Notes under the pieces: generated by a model
Seen by the model: only the letters and a program-made list of their open reading frames with translations
Database searches by the model: none
Told to the model about the DNA's origin: nothing
Translations under genes and position numbers: made by a program
Shown here: piece after piece, positions 26,800-34,231 of the stretch
Layout: every line of letters starts with the position of its first letter
How positions within the stretch are numbered: position 1 is the stretch's first letter
Assembly (NCBI GenBank): GCA_020636005.1
Contig: JACJYR010000001.1
Location: forward strand, 754,001-818,000
Direction: 5' to 3'
Length of the DNA stretch: 64,000 bases
Source of the DNA: Lewinellaceae bacterium
Lineage (GTDB): Bacteria; Bacteroidota; Bacteroidia; Chitinophagales; Saprospiraceae

Positions 26800-27538
26800 T
26801 TTCAAAAAATTTAAGTTCCAAATCATGTCCGTCGAACACGGCGTAGGAGTTGAAGCGAAGCCAGTCTCCCAGGTTAACGTAACGGCTTTTCCCGTTTTTT
26901 AGCGTGTAGTCAATTGGCAGGTGCCGGTGGCCGAAGATGAAGTAGTCGAAAGGCTCCACATCGAGCTGGTCGTTGCAGAACCGGATGAGGCGTTCTTTGG
27001 CTTCGCCGTTGAACTTCGGGTCGGCGGGGTTGGCCTTGCGGCTGGTACCGGAAAAATTGTCCATCACCCAGAGGCCCAAATTCGGGTGTACCCGCTCGAA
27101 AAGCCACTGGCAGGCAGGATTGGCAAAAACAGCTTTGATAAACTTGTACCCGTGGTCGCCCGGCCCCAGCCCGTCGCCGTGGCCGATAAAAAAACGCTTG
27201 CCGCCCATTTCCCGCACAATGGGTTTTCTGAAAATCGGGATGTCGAGTTCCTCTTCCAGGTAGCGGAACATCCACATATCGTGGTTGCCGGTGAAAAAAT
27301 AAATGGGAAGCCCCCGTTCCCGCAAGTCCGCCAGCTTGCCCAACAGCCGTACATAGCCTTTTGGCACCACCTTCCGGTACTCGAACCAAAAGTCGAACAC
27401 GTCGCCCACCAGGTAAAGCGCTTTTGCGTCCGCTGCTATGGTGTCCAGCCAGCGAACGATCTGCCGCTCCCGCTCCCGGCTGGTCAGCTTGCCGTCCGTG
27501 CCGAGGTGGAAGTCGGATGCGAAGTAGGTTTTTGTCAT
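26774..27538 (-). CDS. lpxH: UDP-2,3-diacylglucosamine diphosphatase
   Basis: The 254-residue calcineurin-like phosphoesterase has the full metal-binding set: DFHLG at residues 9-13, GDVFDFWFE, GNHDMWMF, GHGDGLGPGD and FGHRHLP. Those motifs and the size match Bacteroidetes LpxH, which cleaves UDP-2,3-diacylglucosamine to lipid X at the cytoplasmic face of the inner membrane in lipid A synthesis. The downstream lipoprotein gene overlaps its end. A run of short direct repeats (TTCATGG units) begins immediately at the start codon on the upstream side. No other lpx gene is adjacent. Related phosphoesterases without lipid A function exist, but the motif order favours LpxH. Confidence 0.9.
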   Translation of the reverse strand: MTKTYFASDFHLGTDGKLTSRERERQIVRWLDTIAADAKALYLVGDVFDFWFEYRKVVPKGYVRLLGKLADLRERGLPIYFFTGNHDMWMFRYLEEELDIPIFRKPIVREMGGKRFFIGHGDGLGPGDHGYKFIKAVFANPACQWLFERVHPNLGLWVMDNFSGTSRKANPADPKFNGEAKERLIRFCNDQLDVEPFDYFIFGHRHLPIDYTLKNGKSRYVNLGDWLRFNSYAVFDGHDLELKFFENEQGKVFG

Positions 27539-27596
27539 GGCTTCATGGTTTTATGGCTTCATGGCTTCATGGTTTCATGGTTTCATGGTTAAACGT
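27536..27596. repeat. short tandem repeats of TTCATGG/TTTATGG units
   Basis: From the lpxH start codon outward, the sequence consists of about seven imperfect 8-9-bp units such as CTTCATGG, TTTTATGG and TTTCATGG. Such simple repeats can slip during replication. They lie in the upstream region of lpxH on its 5' side. Confidence 0.75.
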
Positions 27597-27627
27597 CAAT
27601 GAAGCAATGAAACAATGAAACCCCTCC

Positions 27628-28146
27628 TCACACCCGCTCCATCACCGTTCCGCACTGCTGGCAGGTGCGGTGCTCTTCTGAAGACATGAAATCGTGGATA
27701 GCGGCCTTGATCTGGGTGCCGATGTCTTTGAGCTCGAAGCCCGCTTCGTACAATTTGGCGTTGCAATTTTCACAAAACCACATCAGCTTGTCCACCTCGC
27801 CGGGATTGCGGTAGCGCTCGATGACGAGGCCGACCGTGTCGGCGGGGCGCTGCGGGGAGTGCGGAATGCGGGGCGGCAGCAGGAACATCTCGCCTTCTTT
27901 GATGTGGATGGTCTCCGGCTTTCCATCGTCGTTGATGATTTTGACGGAAATGTCGCCCTTTAGCTGGTAGAACAGTTCTTCGCCGTCTTCCCAATGGTAG
28001 TCCTTGCGCCCGTTCGGGCCACCGACGGCCATAACGATGTAGTCGTCGTTGCCGAGGTAAATCTGCTTGTTGCCGACCGGTGGCTGGAGCAGGTGGCGGT
28101 TATCCTCGATCCATTTGTTCAGGTTGAAAGGTTTTGCAATTGCCAT
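27628..28146 (-). CDS. nbaC: 3-hydroxyanthranilate 3,4-dioxygenase
   Basis: The 172-residue cupin (ATG 28146, MAIAKPFNLNKWIEDNRHLL) has the 3-HAO signature: YIVMAVGGPNGRKDYHWEDG with the Fe(II) His/Glu ligands, ELFYQLKGDISVKI, and EMFLLPPRIPHSPQRP with a third His. The C-terminal CENCN ... CQQCG pair forms a rubredoxin-like metal site seen in bacterial 3-HAOs. The enzyme opens the ring of 3-hydroxyanthranilate to 2-amino-3-carboxymuconate semialdehyde, which leads to quinolinate and NAD or to catabolism. Other kynurenine-pathway genes are absent here. It is divergent from the SDR gene, with 58 bp between the starts. Confidence 0.95.
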   Translation of the reverse strand: MAIAKPFNLNKWIEDNRHLLQPPVGNKQIYLGNDDYIVMAVGGPNGRKDYHWEDGEELFYQLKGDISVKIINDDGKPETIHIKEGEMFLLPPRIPHSPQRPADTVGLVIERYRNPGEVDKLMWFCENCNAKLYEAGFELKDIGTQIKAAIHDFMSSEEHRTCQQCGTVMERV

Positions 28147-28155
28147 AATGTTAGG

Positions 28156-28185
28156 TTTGTGGTTTGTAAACAACCGCTATTTTAG
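28156..28185 (+). promoter_or_regulatory. candidate promoter for the SDR gene
   Basis: TTTG at 28156-28159, 18 bases, then TATTTTAG at 28178-28185, one base off the TAnnTTTG consensus. It lies 20 bp before the ATG at 28205, inside the divergent 58-bp gap. Confidence 0.4.
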
Positions 28186-28204
28186 CCAAAATTTTAAAAT
28201 CAAC

Positions 28205-28990
28205 ATGGAATTAAGTCTAAAAGGTAAAAATGCACTGGTCGGCGGCAGCAGCAAAGGCATCGGCAAAGCGGCCGCCGTCGAACTGGCCTTGCTGGGTGCA
28301 AATGTAACGCTGGTTTCCCGAAACCCTGAGCGGCTGGCAGCAGCCTTGGGCGTTCTGGATCAATCCCGTGGGCAGCACCATGATTTCCTGGCAGCAGATT
28401 TTGCGGAGCCGGAAGATTTGAAAAGGAAAGTGGCGGGCTTGCTGGCAACGAAGCCCATCCATATTTTGGTGAACAACACAGGCGGCCCTCCCGGCGGCCC
28501 TGCGGCGGATGCCAACCCCGGGGAATTCCTGGCGGCTTTCCATGCCCACCTGATTTGCAACCACCTGCTCACGCAGGCGGTGTTGCCCAGCATGAAAACA
28601 GCAGGCTACGGGCGCATCATCAACATCATTTCCACTTCGGTAAAACAACCACTTGATGGCCTTGGCGTCTCCAACACCATCCGGGGCGCCGTGGCAAATT
28701 GGGCTAAAACAATGGCCAATGAGCTTGGCCAGTTCGGCATCACGGTCAATAATGTGCTGCCCGGTGCCACCATGACAGGCCGACTGGACGAAATAGCCGA
28801 AGCCCGCTCCGCTAAGTCTGGCATCTCGAAAGAGCTTGTTTTTGAAAACTGGAAAAAGGAAATCCCCGCCCGCCGCATTGGGCAGCCGGAGGAAGTGGCT
28901 GCGGCAGTAGCATTCCTGGCATCTCCAGCAGCTGCCTACATCAACGGCATCAACCTGCCCGTGGACGGTGGCCGCACGAAGAGCCTTTAG
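28205..28990 (+). CDS. short-chain dehydrogenase/reductase lacking the YxxxK pair
   Basis: The 261-residue protein (ATG 28205, MELSLKGKNALVGGSSKGIG) keeps the SDR Rossmann motif GGSSKGIG and has VNNTGGPPGGP in place of NNAG. IINIISTSVKQPLDGLGVSN is followed by TIRGAVANWAKTMANEL; where classical SDRs have YxxxK this protein reads SNTIR, so the catalytic Tyr and Lys are replaced by Ser and Arg. That is a recognised divergent SDR subgroup with Ser-Asn-x-x-Arg at the site. The C-terminus (RRIGQPEEVAAAVAFLASPA, ending in PVDGGRTKSL) is standard. The substrate is unknown; it could act with the neighbouring tryptophan-catabolism gene, but that is only neighbourhood inference. Confidence 0.85.
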   Translation: MELSLKGKNALVGGSSKGIGKAAAVELALLGANVTLVSRNPERLAAALGVLDQSRGQHHDFLAADFAEPEDLKRKVAGLLATKPIHILVNNTGGPPGGPAADANPGEFLAAFHAHLICNHLLTQAVLPSMKTAGYGRIINIISTSVKQPLDGLGVSNTIRGAVANWAKTMANELGQFGITVNNVLPGATMTGRLDEIAEARSAKSGISKELVFENWKKEIPARRIGQPEEVAAAVAFLASPAAAYINGINLPVDGGRTKSL

Positions 28991-29065
28991 CAACGTTGAA
29001 AAAACAACTTCACCATTTTGATTTTGAAAACCACAGCAATGGAGGGATTTTTTAAAATAAGGTAG

Positions 29066-29728
29066 TCATTTTATTTTTCCATCGGCCCTTAAAAACTGCC
29101 ACCAATCCTCCCAATCATGGGCTGGGTTGCCCTTTGGCCCATCGCCAGCCTGGTTCAGCCCCTGCAAAGTGTCCGGCGCATAAGGAAAACCGGTACGCCT
29201 GGTGGCAGAATCAATCGCCGCAATTGTATCAGAAAAGCCGCCGGGCAGGTTCGGCGCAGCGCCAGGTTTTACATTGACCCGGCCAAACGGGACGTTCCCG
29301 GCGGAATCCATGGCCGGCAGGGAAACCTCTTTATAGACGGTATCCGTCAAATAGACATAGACCTTTTCGGACTGCATTCCCGGAAAGCCCTGGTGTTTGA
29401 ACAAAAAGAAAAATCCCAACAGGGCGGCGATGGTGGCGGCGGCCTGCCAAACGGGGATGCGGCGCTGCAACAACCGGACAAGGGCACCTTGCCCTGCGGC
29501 CTTGGCCCGCTGCTTTTTCATCGCAGCCAACAACTGCTGCCGGATGGCCGGGTCAGGTGCCGGGCTTTGCTTCATCGCAGTTTTGGCATGTTGTAAAAAA
29601 CGAAAGCGCTGCTCATACTCCTCCTCCCCGATGGCCGCCCAAACAAGCCTTTTTTCCTCCGGCAGCAGGTCGCCAAATGGTTCTTCTGGCAGAAGTGGCT
29701 CCAGGTTGTAGCTTGGTATATAGTTCAT
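29066..29728 (-). CDS. putative anti-sigma factor (single-pass)
   Basis: The 220-residue protein (ATG 29728) starts with a short acidic/hydrophobic cytoplasmic region (NYIPSYNLEPLLPEEPFGDL), then a helix-rich part with RRIPVWQAAATIAALLGFFF as the one transmembrane helix (about residues 93-112), and a periplasmic tail rich in Pro/Gly (VKPGAAPNLPGGFSDTIAAI). It follows an ECF sigma gene by 10 bp on the same strand, the usual order for a sigma/anti-sigma pair. I do not see a zinc-binding HxxxCxxC motif, so it is not a ZAS-type anti-sigma factor. The role is inferred from context and topology. Confidence 0.7.
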   Translation of the reverse strand: MNYIPSYNLEPLLPEEPFGDLLPEEKRLVWAAIGEEEYEQRFRFLQHAKTAMKQSPAPDPAIRQQLLAAMKKQRAKAAGQGALVRLLQRRIPVWQAAATIAALLGFFFLFKHQGFPGMQSEKVYVYLTDTVYKEVSLPAMDSAGNVPFGRVNVKPGAAPNLPGGFSDTIAAIDSATRRTGFPYAPDTLQGLNQAGDGPKGNPAHDWEDWWQFLRADGKIK

Positions 29729-29738
29729 TGTCAAAAGA

Positions 29739-30296
29739 TTAGGATAGCAAAACCCCGCCTGAGAAAGTGCGGAGCTTGCCGGACAGTTTTTTAATAGTGT
29801 AAAACAGCCTCGATTTCACCGTGCCCTCTGGGCAGTCCTGTATGTCGGCGATTTCCTTCAGGCTCATTTCTTCCTGGTAGCGCAGCACGAAGCACTGGCG
29901 CAGTGTTTCGTCCAGTTGTTCCAGGGCCAGGGCTAGGTGTTTTTCAAACACCTGCTGATCCAGGTCGGTAGTAAAATCTTCGGTGAATGCTTCCGGCTCC
30001 ATGGGTGGGGTTTGCTGGCGGGAGCGGCGGCGGTATTCGTTTTTCACCATGTTGCCGGCGACAGTGTAGAACCAGGTCGAGAAGCGCCGGCCAGGGTCGT
30101 ACAAGGCCCTTTTTTCAATGATTTTCATAAAAAGCTCCTGGGTGAAATCATCCGCTACGTTGGCATCCTGGCCGAGCATCCGGTAGAAATAGCGGTGCAT
30201 CCGCACACTGTAGCGGTCGTACAGTTCGGCGAAGGAGGTGTCGCAGCCCTCCGCTATACGCCGCATCAATATTTCATCGGATGGGTTTTCTTTCAT
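29739..30296 (-). CDS. ECF-type RNA polymerase sigma factor
   Basis: The 185-residue protein has sigma region 2 (SFAELYDRYSVRMHRYFYRM, DFTQELFMKIIEK, RFSTWFYTVAGNMVKNEYR) and region 4 (ALEQLDETLRQCFVLRYQEE, LKEIADIQDCPEGTVKSRLF), with no region 1 or 3. This is the ECF layout. The anti-sigma-like gene follows after 10 bp. The residual upstream sequence has only a one-mismatch TAAATTGG -7-like element and no clear autoregulated promoter. Targets and signal cannot be predicted; the sigma would be held at the membrane by the downstream gene product. Confidence 0.93.
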   Translation of the reverse strand: MKENPSDEILMRRIAEGCDTSFAELYDRYSVRMHRYFYRMLGQDANVADDFTQELFMKIIEKRALYDPGRRFSTWFYTVAGNMVKNEYRRRSRQQTPPMEPEAFTEDFTTDLDQQVFEKHLALALEQLDETLRQCFVLRYQEEMSLKEIADIQDCPEGTVKSRLFYTIKKLSGKLRTFSGGVLLS

Positions 30297-30471
30297 TTTT
30301 TCTATTAAGGCAGCCCGTTATGGACGGCTTGATTTGGCCCAATTTATTGCGTCCGCTTTTGCAGAACTGGTAATGGTACACTGTTCTTGTTGTGAGGTTC
30401 AAATTTCAGTAAAAAAAAAATGCCAGGTAAAACAGACATGGTTTCTACCCGGCATTTCCCTTAGGGTTTTC

Positions 30472-30629
30472 GTTCTTTGACAAATTCTGTGGAGAAAGGA
30501 AACCGTTAAAACGGTTTAGCACCTAACCGCTTGATTTTCAACCCAAGGCTTAAGGCTTAAGTCGTGGGTTAAAAATTGGCTATCACCTTGAGCCGTTTTA
30601 ACGGATGACCACAAGATTTGTCAAAGAAC
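30472..30629. repeat. palindromic repeat family A, copy A2
   Basis: A 158-bp copy of the element at 8127-8277 in reverse orientation. It begins GTTCTTTGACAAATTCTGTG and ends ATTTGTCAAAGAAC, with GGAAACCGTTAAAACGGTTT near the left end and CCGTTTTAACGG near the right. The central palindrome (around CACGACTTAAGCC-like sequence) is less perfect than in A1. It occupies most of the 400-bp gap 30297-30696; no gene is seen there. Confidence 0.83.
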
Positions 30630-30696
30630 CTTTATGTTTAAACTAACAGGCAGCTAATAAAACCGACCTTATGCTTTGCGCCAATAGGTGCCATGT

Positions 30697-33600
30697 TTAC
30701 CAGCCAGGCACAATGTTCAGCCCAAAAGTTCCCTTGGTGTCTTTCAGCAGCGGCCAGGCGTAGTAGGGCTCCAGCACCAATGCGCCAAAGAGATTGATGC
30801 GCATAGACACGCCCGCACTGAACAAGGGGTTGAGGTCGAACTGGCGCAGCGAACTGTCCGCATTTTTATCAAACGTGTCCCAGGCAAGGCCGCCGTCCAG
30901 GAACACGGAAAGTTCCGTCAGGAAGAATTTGGATTTTATCAGCGCCAATTGTTCCGGCCCAGTGAAAGGCACCCGCAGTTCCACGTTGCTCACAGCGATT
31001 TTGCTGCCGAACAGTTCGTTGAGCGAACGCTTGTTTTGCTGCAGGATTTCGGAGGCATTGCCAAATTCGTAGCCCCGTACATACCAGGGGTAGCCGAGGT
31101 AGAGCGGGTAAAATGAATTTGCATCCCTGCCATAGCGCCCGTAGTGCATGGCCCTGGCCGCCAGGGTGAAGGGTTTTGCAAAAAAGTACTTGCGCCCATC
31201 GAGGGTCAGGTTGTAGAAGTCAAAATCGCCAAAATAACGTTCGCCGCTCACCCGGAAACGGTATCCTTTCACAGGCGAGGCAATGCCGAAATAGGAATTG
31301 TCGCCCACCAAACCTGCGTTGACGGAGGCCAGTGTGCCCTTAAACAGGTTGAGGCCTGCCTCGTCCGGGTCCAGCCGTGTTTTGTCCTGGCCAATATACG
31401 AGCCATTCAAGGAATAGTACTGGTCGTAGCGGTCCACCCGGTTGGAGTAGTAGGACAGGGAAGCTCCTGCTTCCACCCGCAGATTTTTGGAAAAGGGGTA
31501 TTGGGCAAATACATCCACCTTTTCCTGGAAAATGCGGATGATATCGGTGACGCTGTGATAGACGTCCACCGTCTCGCCGTTGTTCAGTTGGAGCGTATCG
31601 AGGAACACGGGCGAAAAGCGCCCGCTCTGCAGGGGCATGTGGGAAAGGCCCACGCCCCAGTTGATGCGGTGCTTCCGGTTGAGGTAGGCCACCGCTCCAC
31701 CAAAGTCGTAGATTTCGCCATTGAGAAAAAGGCTGGTGTAGAGTTGGTGATCGCCCAACATGTCGCCGAACACCATGTCCACCCCGCCGGAAAGCCCTGT
31801 CGTTGCGCCGCCGAACATCCCGCCCGTGCCGATGCCAATGCCGCCACCGCCACCGATATAGTCCAATTTGAACTTGGGTTTGTACGGCACTTTTTTCAAG
31901 CCCGTGGCAGGCATGTTCTCCAGTTTGTCCATGTTGGAAAGGTTGACATCCACCACGTTGGGCGCTTGCTTGTTAATCCTGGGCAAGGTGGCCGCAGTCA
32001 AGTCCACACTGTCGGGAGCTACTTCCCGGTGCAGGAAATCTTCTGATTTTGCCTTGTAAATATTGTGCCTGCCATTGAAGTAGTGGGTAAAAAACAACCT
32101 ATCCCGGTTTTCTTTTACAGATACTGAAATGGCCGGAGCATAAGGCGTGATGCCGCTGATGCCCGTGAGGAAATCGGTCATCTGGAAGATTTTCCCCGTT
32201 GCAGGCTCGTAGCTGTACATATTGCGAAAGCCGTCCCGGTCGCTCAGAAAGATGATATTGCCCTGGGCATCGAAAAGGGGGTTCAGGTTGTCGGCGCCGT
32301 AGAAGAAATCAAGGTCTTGCACCTGGTGCGTTCCCATATCCATGATGGCCAGGTTGAAAGTCCATTCGCCGGCATTTTTTTCAAAGCTCAGTTTATCGGT
32401 CGCATAAACGAGCTGGCTGCCGTCCGGTGACCAGGAAGGCTCCATTTCTGAATATTTGTCGTTGGTGAGCCGTTCTACTTTTTTGTTTTTCAAGGTCACC
32501 TGAAACAGGTCCACCTGCCCATTGACCAGCCCTGCCACGACGATGCTTTTGCCATCTGGGGACCAGGCCGGGTTGCTGAAAGCCGGTACTCCTTCCAGGC
32601 CGAACGTCTCTTTGGTTTTGCCTTTTAAATCTTTGATCACCAGCACGTTGGAACCATCCTTCACAGCCACGAAGGCGAATTCCTTGCTGTCGGGCGACCA
32701 GGTGCCTGCGCTTTCGATAAAGCTCAGGTCGTCCAGGTGGCCGCCTTTGGTGCCGCTGTGTACCTTGCGGATGATGTCGCCGTTCACGGCATCGGCCAGG
32801 AAGACGTCAATGCTGAAGAGATCTTTTTCCGATAAAAACAGGACGTATTGGCCATTGGGGCTTAGCACAGGGGCGATGTTGAGCCTGCCGCCGCCTTTTT
32901 CATCGGTGACAAATGGTCTGCCGATGAAGCGTTCTTTTTTATCGCCTAAATAAGGGCCGTAGTAGCCTTTGATGGCGTCCACCCAAAGTTTTGAAAGCTC
33001 TTTTTCTGTAACGCCCAGCACATCCTTGCATGCTTTATCGAAGCCATATTTGGCTGTGGACACAAAGAAAGGTCTGATGACGCCGTCGCCTTTCCAGCCG
33101 GCAATGAATGCCCAGAATGCCTGTCCCCAGCGATAAGGGAAAAATTCGGGATTGTACAAATCCCTGATCCTCGGCACTTTATCATTCAGTACGGCATCCC
33201 GCATCCAAAGCGATGTGTTGGCGTCCACCCTTCCGATGGACATATACTCTGCCAAGCCCTCTATCATCCACAAGGGCAGGTTGCCAAGGTTTCGGATGGA
33301 AGTAGAATCGCCATCAATAATCATGTGGTATTGAAAGGCATGAACAAGCTCGTGGCCGAGTACGTGCTTCGTCTGGGCATTCGACATAGCCACCGGCAGG
33401 ATGACCCTGTTTTTGAGGCCTTCCGTCACGCCGCCCGTCCCTACGCCGATCTCGCCTCCGACCGCATTGGTCTGCTGGAAGTCGGGGTGGTCGTTGTAGA
33501 TGAGGAGGGGGTTTTTGCTGGTGAACGTATCGGCCAGTACCGCCTGGTGCAGCAGGTACCAGTGTTCGGCCTGGTTGGCCAATGTTTCCAGCAGTTCCGG

Positions 33601-33768
33601 GTTGTCGAGGTATTGGTAGATTTCAAAATGAGGTGTTTGCACCACTTTGAAATCATGGTTTTCATACTTGGGTTTGTTCCTGCCAAAGTATTGCGCATTG
33701 GCCGGCACCACCCACATCGCCAGCAAGAACAAGCTGGTCATCGAAAGGGACATCTTTCTCATGGTCAT
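30697..33768 (-). CDS. gluzincin peptidase / PD40 propeller / Omp85-like barrel fusion
   Basis: The 1023-residue protein has a signal peptide (MSLFLLAMWVVPANAQ-type, cut near residue 26). Domain 1 (about 40-280) is a peptidase-MA-like metalloprotease: H139-E140-x-x-H143 in HVLGHELVHAFQYH, with E170 in WMIEGLAEYMS as probable third zinc ligand. Domain 2 (about 290-600) has PD40/TolB-type propeller blades (APVLSPNGQYVLFLSEKD, PAWSPDGKSIVVAGLVNG, PSWSPDGSQLVYATDKLS). Domain 3 (about 650-1023) is an outer-membrane beta barrel ending in GTFGLNIVPGW, with YVRGYEFGN and GGLAWDTF typical of the Omp85/TamA family (PF01103). It would be an outer-membrane protein with a periplasmic or surface protease and propeller. 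The gene is monocistronic. Confidence 0.9.
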   Translation of the reverse strand: MTMRKMSLSMTSLFLLAMWVVPANAQYFGRNKPKYENHDFKVVQTPHFEIYQYLDNPELLETLANQAEHWYLLHQAVLADTFTSKNPLLIYNDHPDFQQTNAVGGEIGVGTGGVTEGLKNRVILPVAMSNAQTKHVLGHELVHAFQYHMIIDGDSTSIRNLGNLPLWMIEGLAEYMSIGRVDANTSLWMRDAVLNDKVPRIRDLYNPEFFPYRWGQAFWAFIAGWKGDGVIRPFFVSTAKYGFDKACKDVLGVTEKELSKLWVDAIKGYYGPYLGDKKERFIGRPFVTDEKGGGRLNIAPVLSPNGQYVLFLSEKDLFSIDVFLADAVNGDIIRKVHSGTKGGHLDDLSFIESAGTWSPDSKEFAFVAVKDGSNVLVIKDLKGKTKETFGLEGVPAFSNPAWSPDGKSIVVAGLVNGQVDLFQVTLKNKKVERLTNDKYSEMEPSWSPDGSQLVYATDKLSFEKNAGEWTFNLAIMDMGTHQVQDLDFFYGADNLNPLFDAQGNIIFLSDRDGFRNMYSYEPATGKIFQMTDFLTGISGITPYAPAISVSVKENRDRLFFTHYFNGRHNIYKAKSEDFLHREVAPDSVDLTAATLPRINKQAPNVVDVNLSNMDKLENMPATGLKKVPYKPKFKLDYIGGGGGIGIGTGGMFGGATTGLSGGVDMVFGDMLGDHQLYTSLFLNGEIYDFGGAVAYLNRKHRINWGVGLSHMPLQSGRFSPVFLDTLQLNNGETVDVYHSVTDIIRIFQEKVDVFAQYPFSKNLRVEAGASLSYYSNRVDRYDQYYSLNGSYIGQDKTRLDPDEAGLNLFKGTLASVNAGLVGDNSYFGIASPVKGYRFRVSGERYFGDFDFYNLTLDGRKYFFAKPFTLAARAMHYGRYGRDANSFYPLYLGYPWYVRGYEFGNASEILQQNKRSLNELFGSKIAVSNVELRVPFTGPEQLALIKSKFFLTELSVFLDGGLAWDTFDKNADSSLRQFDLNPLFSAGVSMRINLFGALVLEPYYAWPLLKDTKGTFGLNIVPGW

Positions 33769-34231
33769 CTTTTTGGTTTAAGTATAAAGTGGGGAAATAT
33801 TTTATCATAACTTAATGATTATCAATAAATAAAAGCTGGAATACCGGCATTTGTTCAATGGATCGGAAGAATGGCCAACCCATCGAAAAGAGGGATTGGC
33901 TATCATTCAAGGCACAGTGGCCAACCAAGACGGCCATTTATATTTTAAGGACACTTAACTAACTGACAATCCCTCAGTTAAGATTATGTGAAGCCGGTTA
34001 AAATTGGGTTAAAGCGGCAAAGTTTCACCGGGGAGGCAACGGCAGAAAAACCTCCTCATTTTGAAAAGCAACGGAAAGCACGAAAAGATGGTGGGCATTT
34101 CCCAAAAACCACTTTTCATTTGGTTGGTTATCAACCTACGTTCAATTTTTTTTGCAGCCGGCTGAGGCCCAATGGCCGCAAAATCTGAATCGAATTATTC
34201 TTCTATCTTCGCAAAAATTTTAACCTGTAGA
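33769..34231. other. 463-bp divergent intergenic region upstream of the pigment cluster
   Basis: It separates the protease-barrel gene from the tyrosine-ammonia-lyase gene and must hold both promoters. The only partial match is TATCTTCG at 34204-34211 (one base from TAnnTTTG), 21 bp before the lyase ATG. No repeat, RNA gene or open frame with coding character is recognised. Confidence 0.5.

Noticed and set aside
33988..34188. Short open frame before the tyrosine ammonia-lyase gene
   Set aside because: It has no start context, no recognisable motif and lies in the divergent intergenic region.
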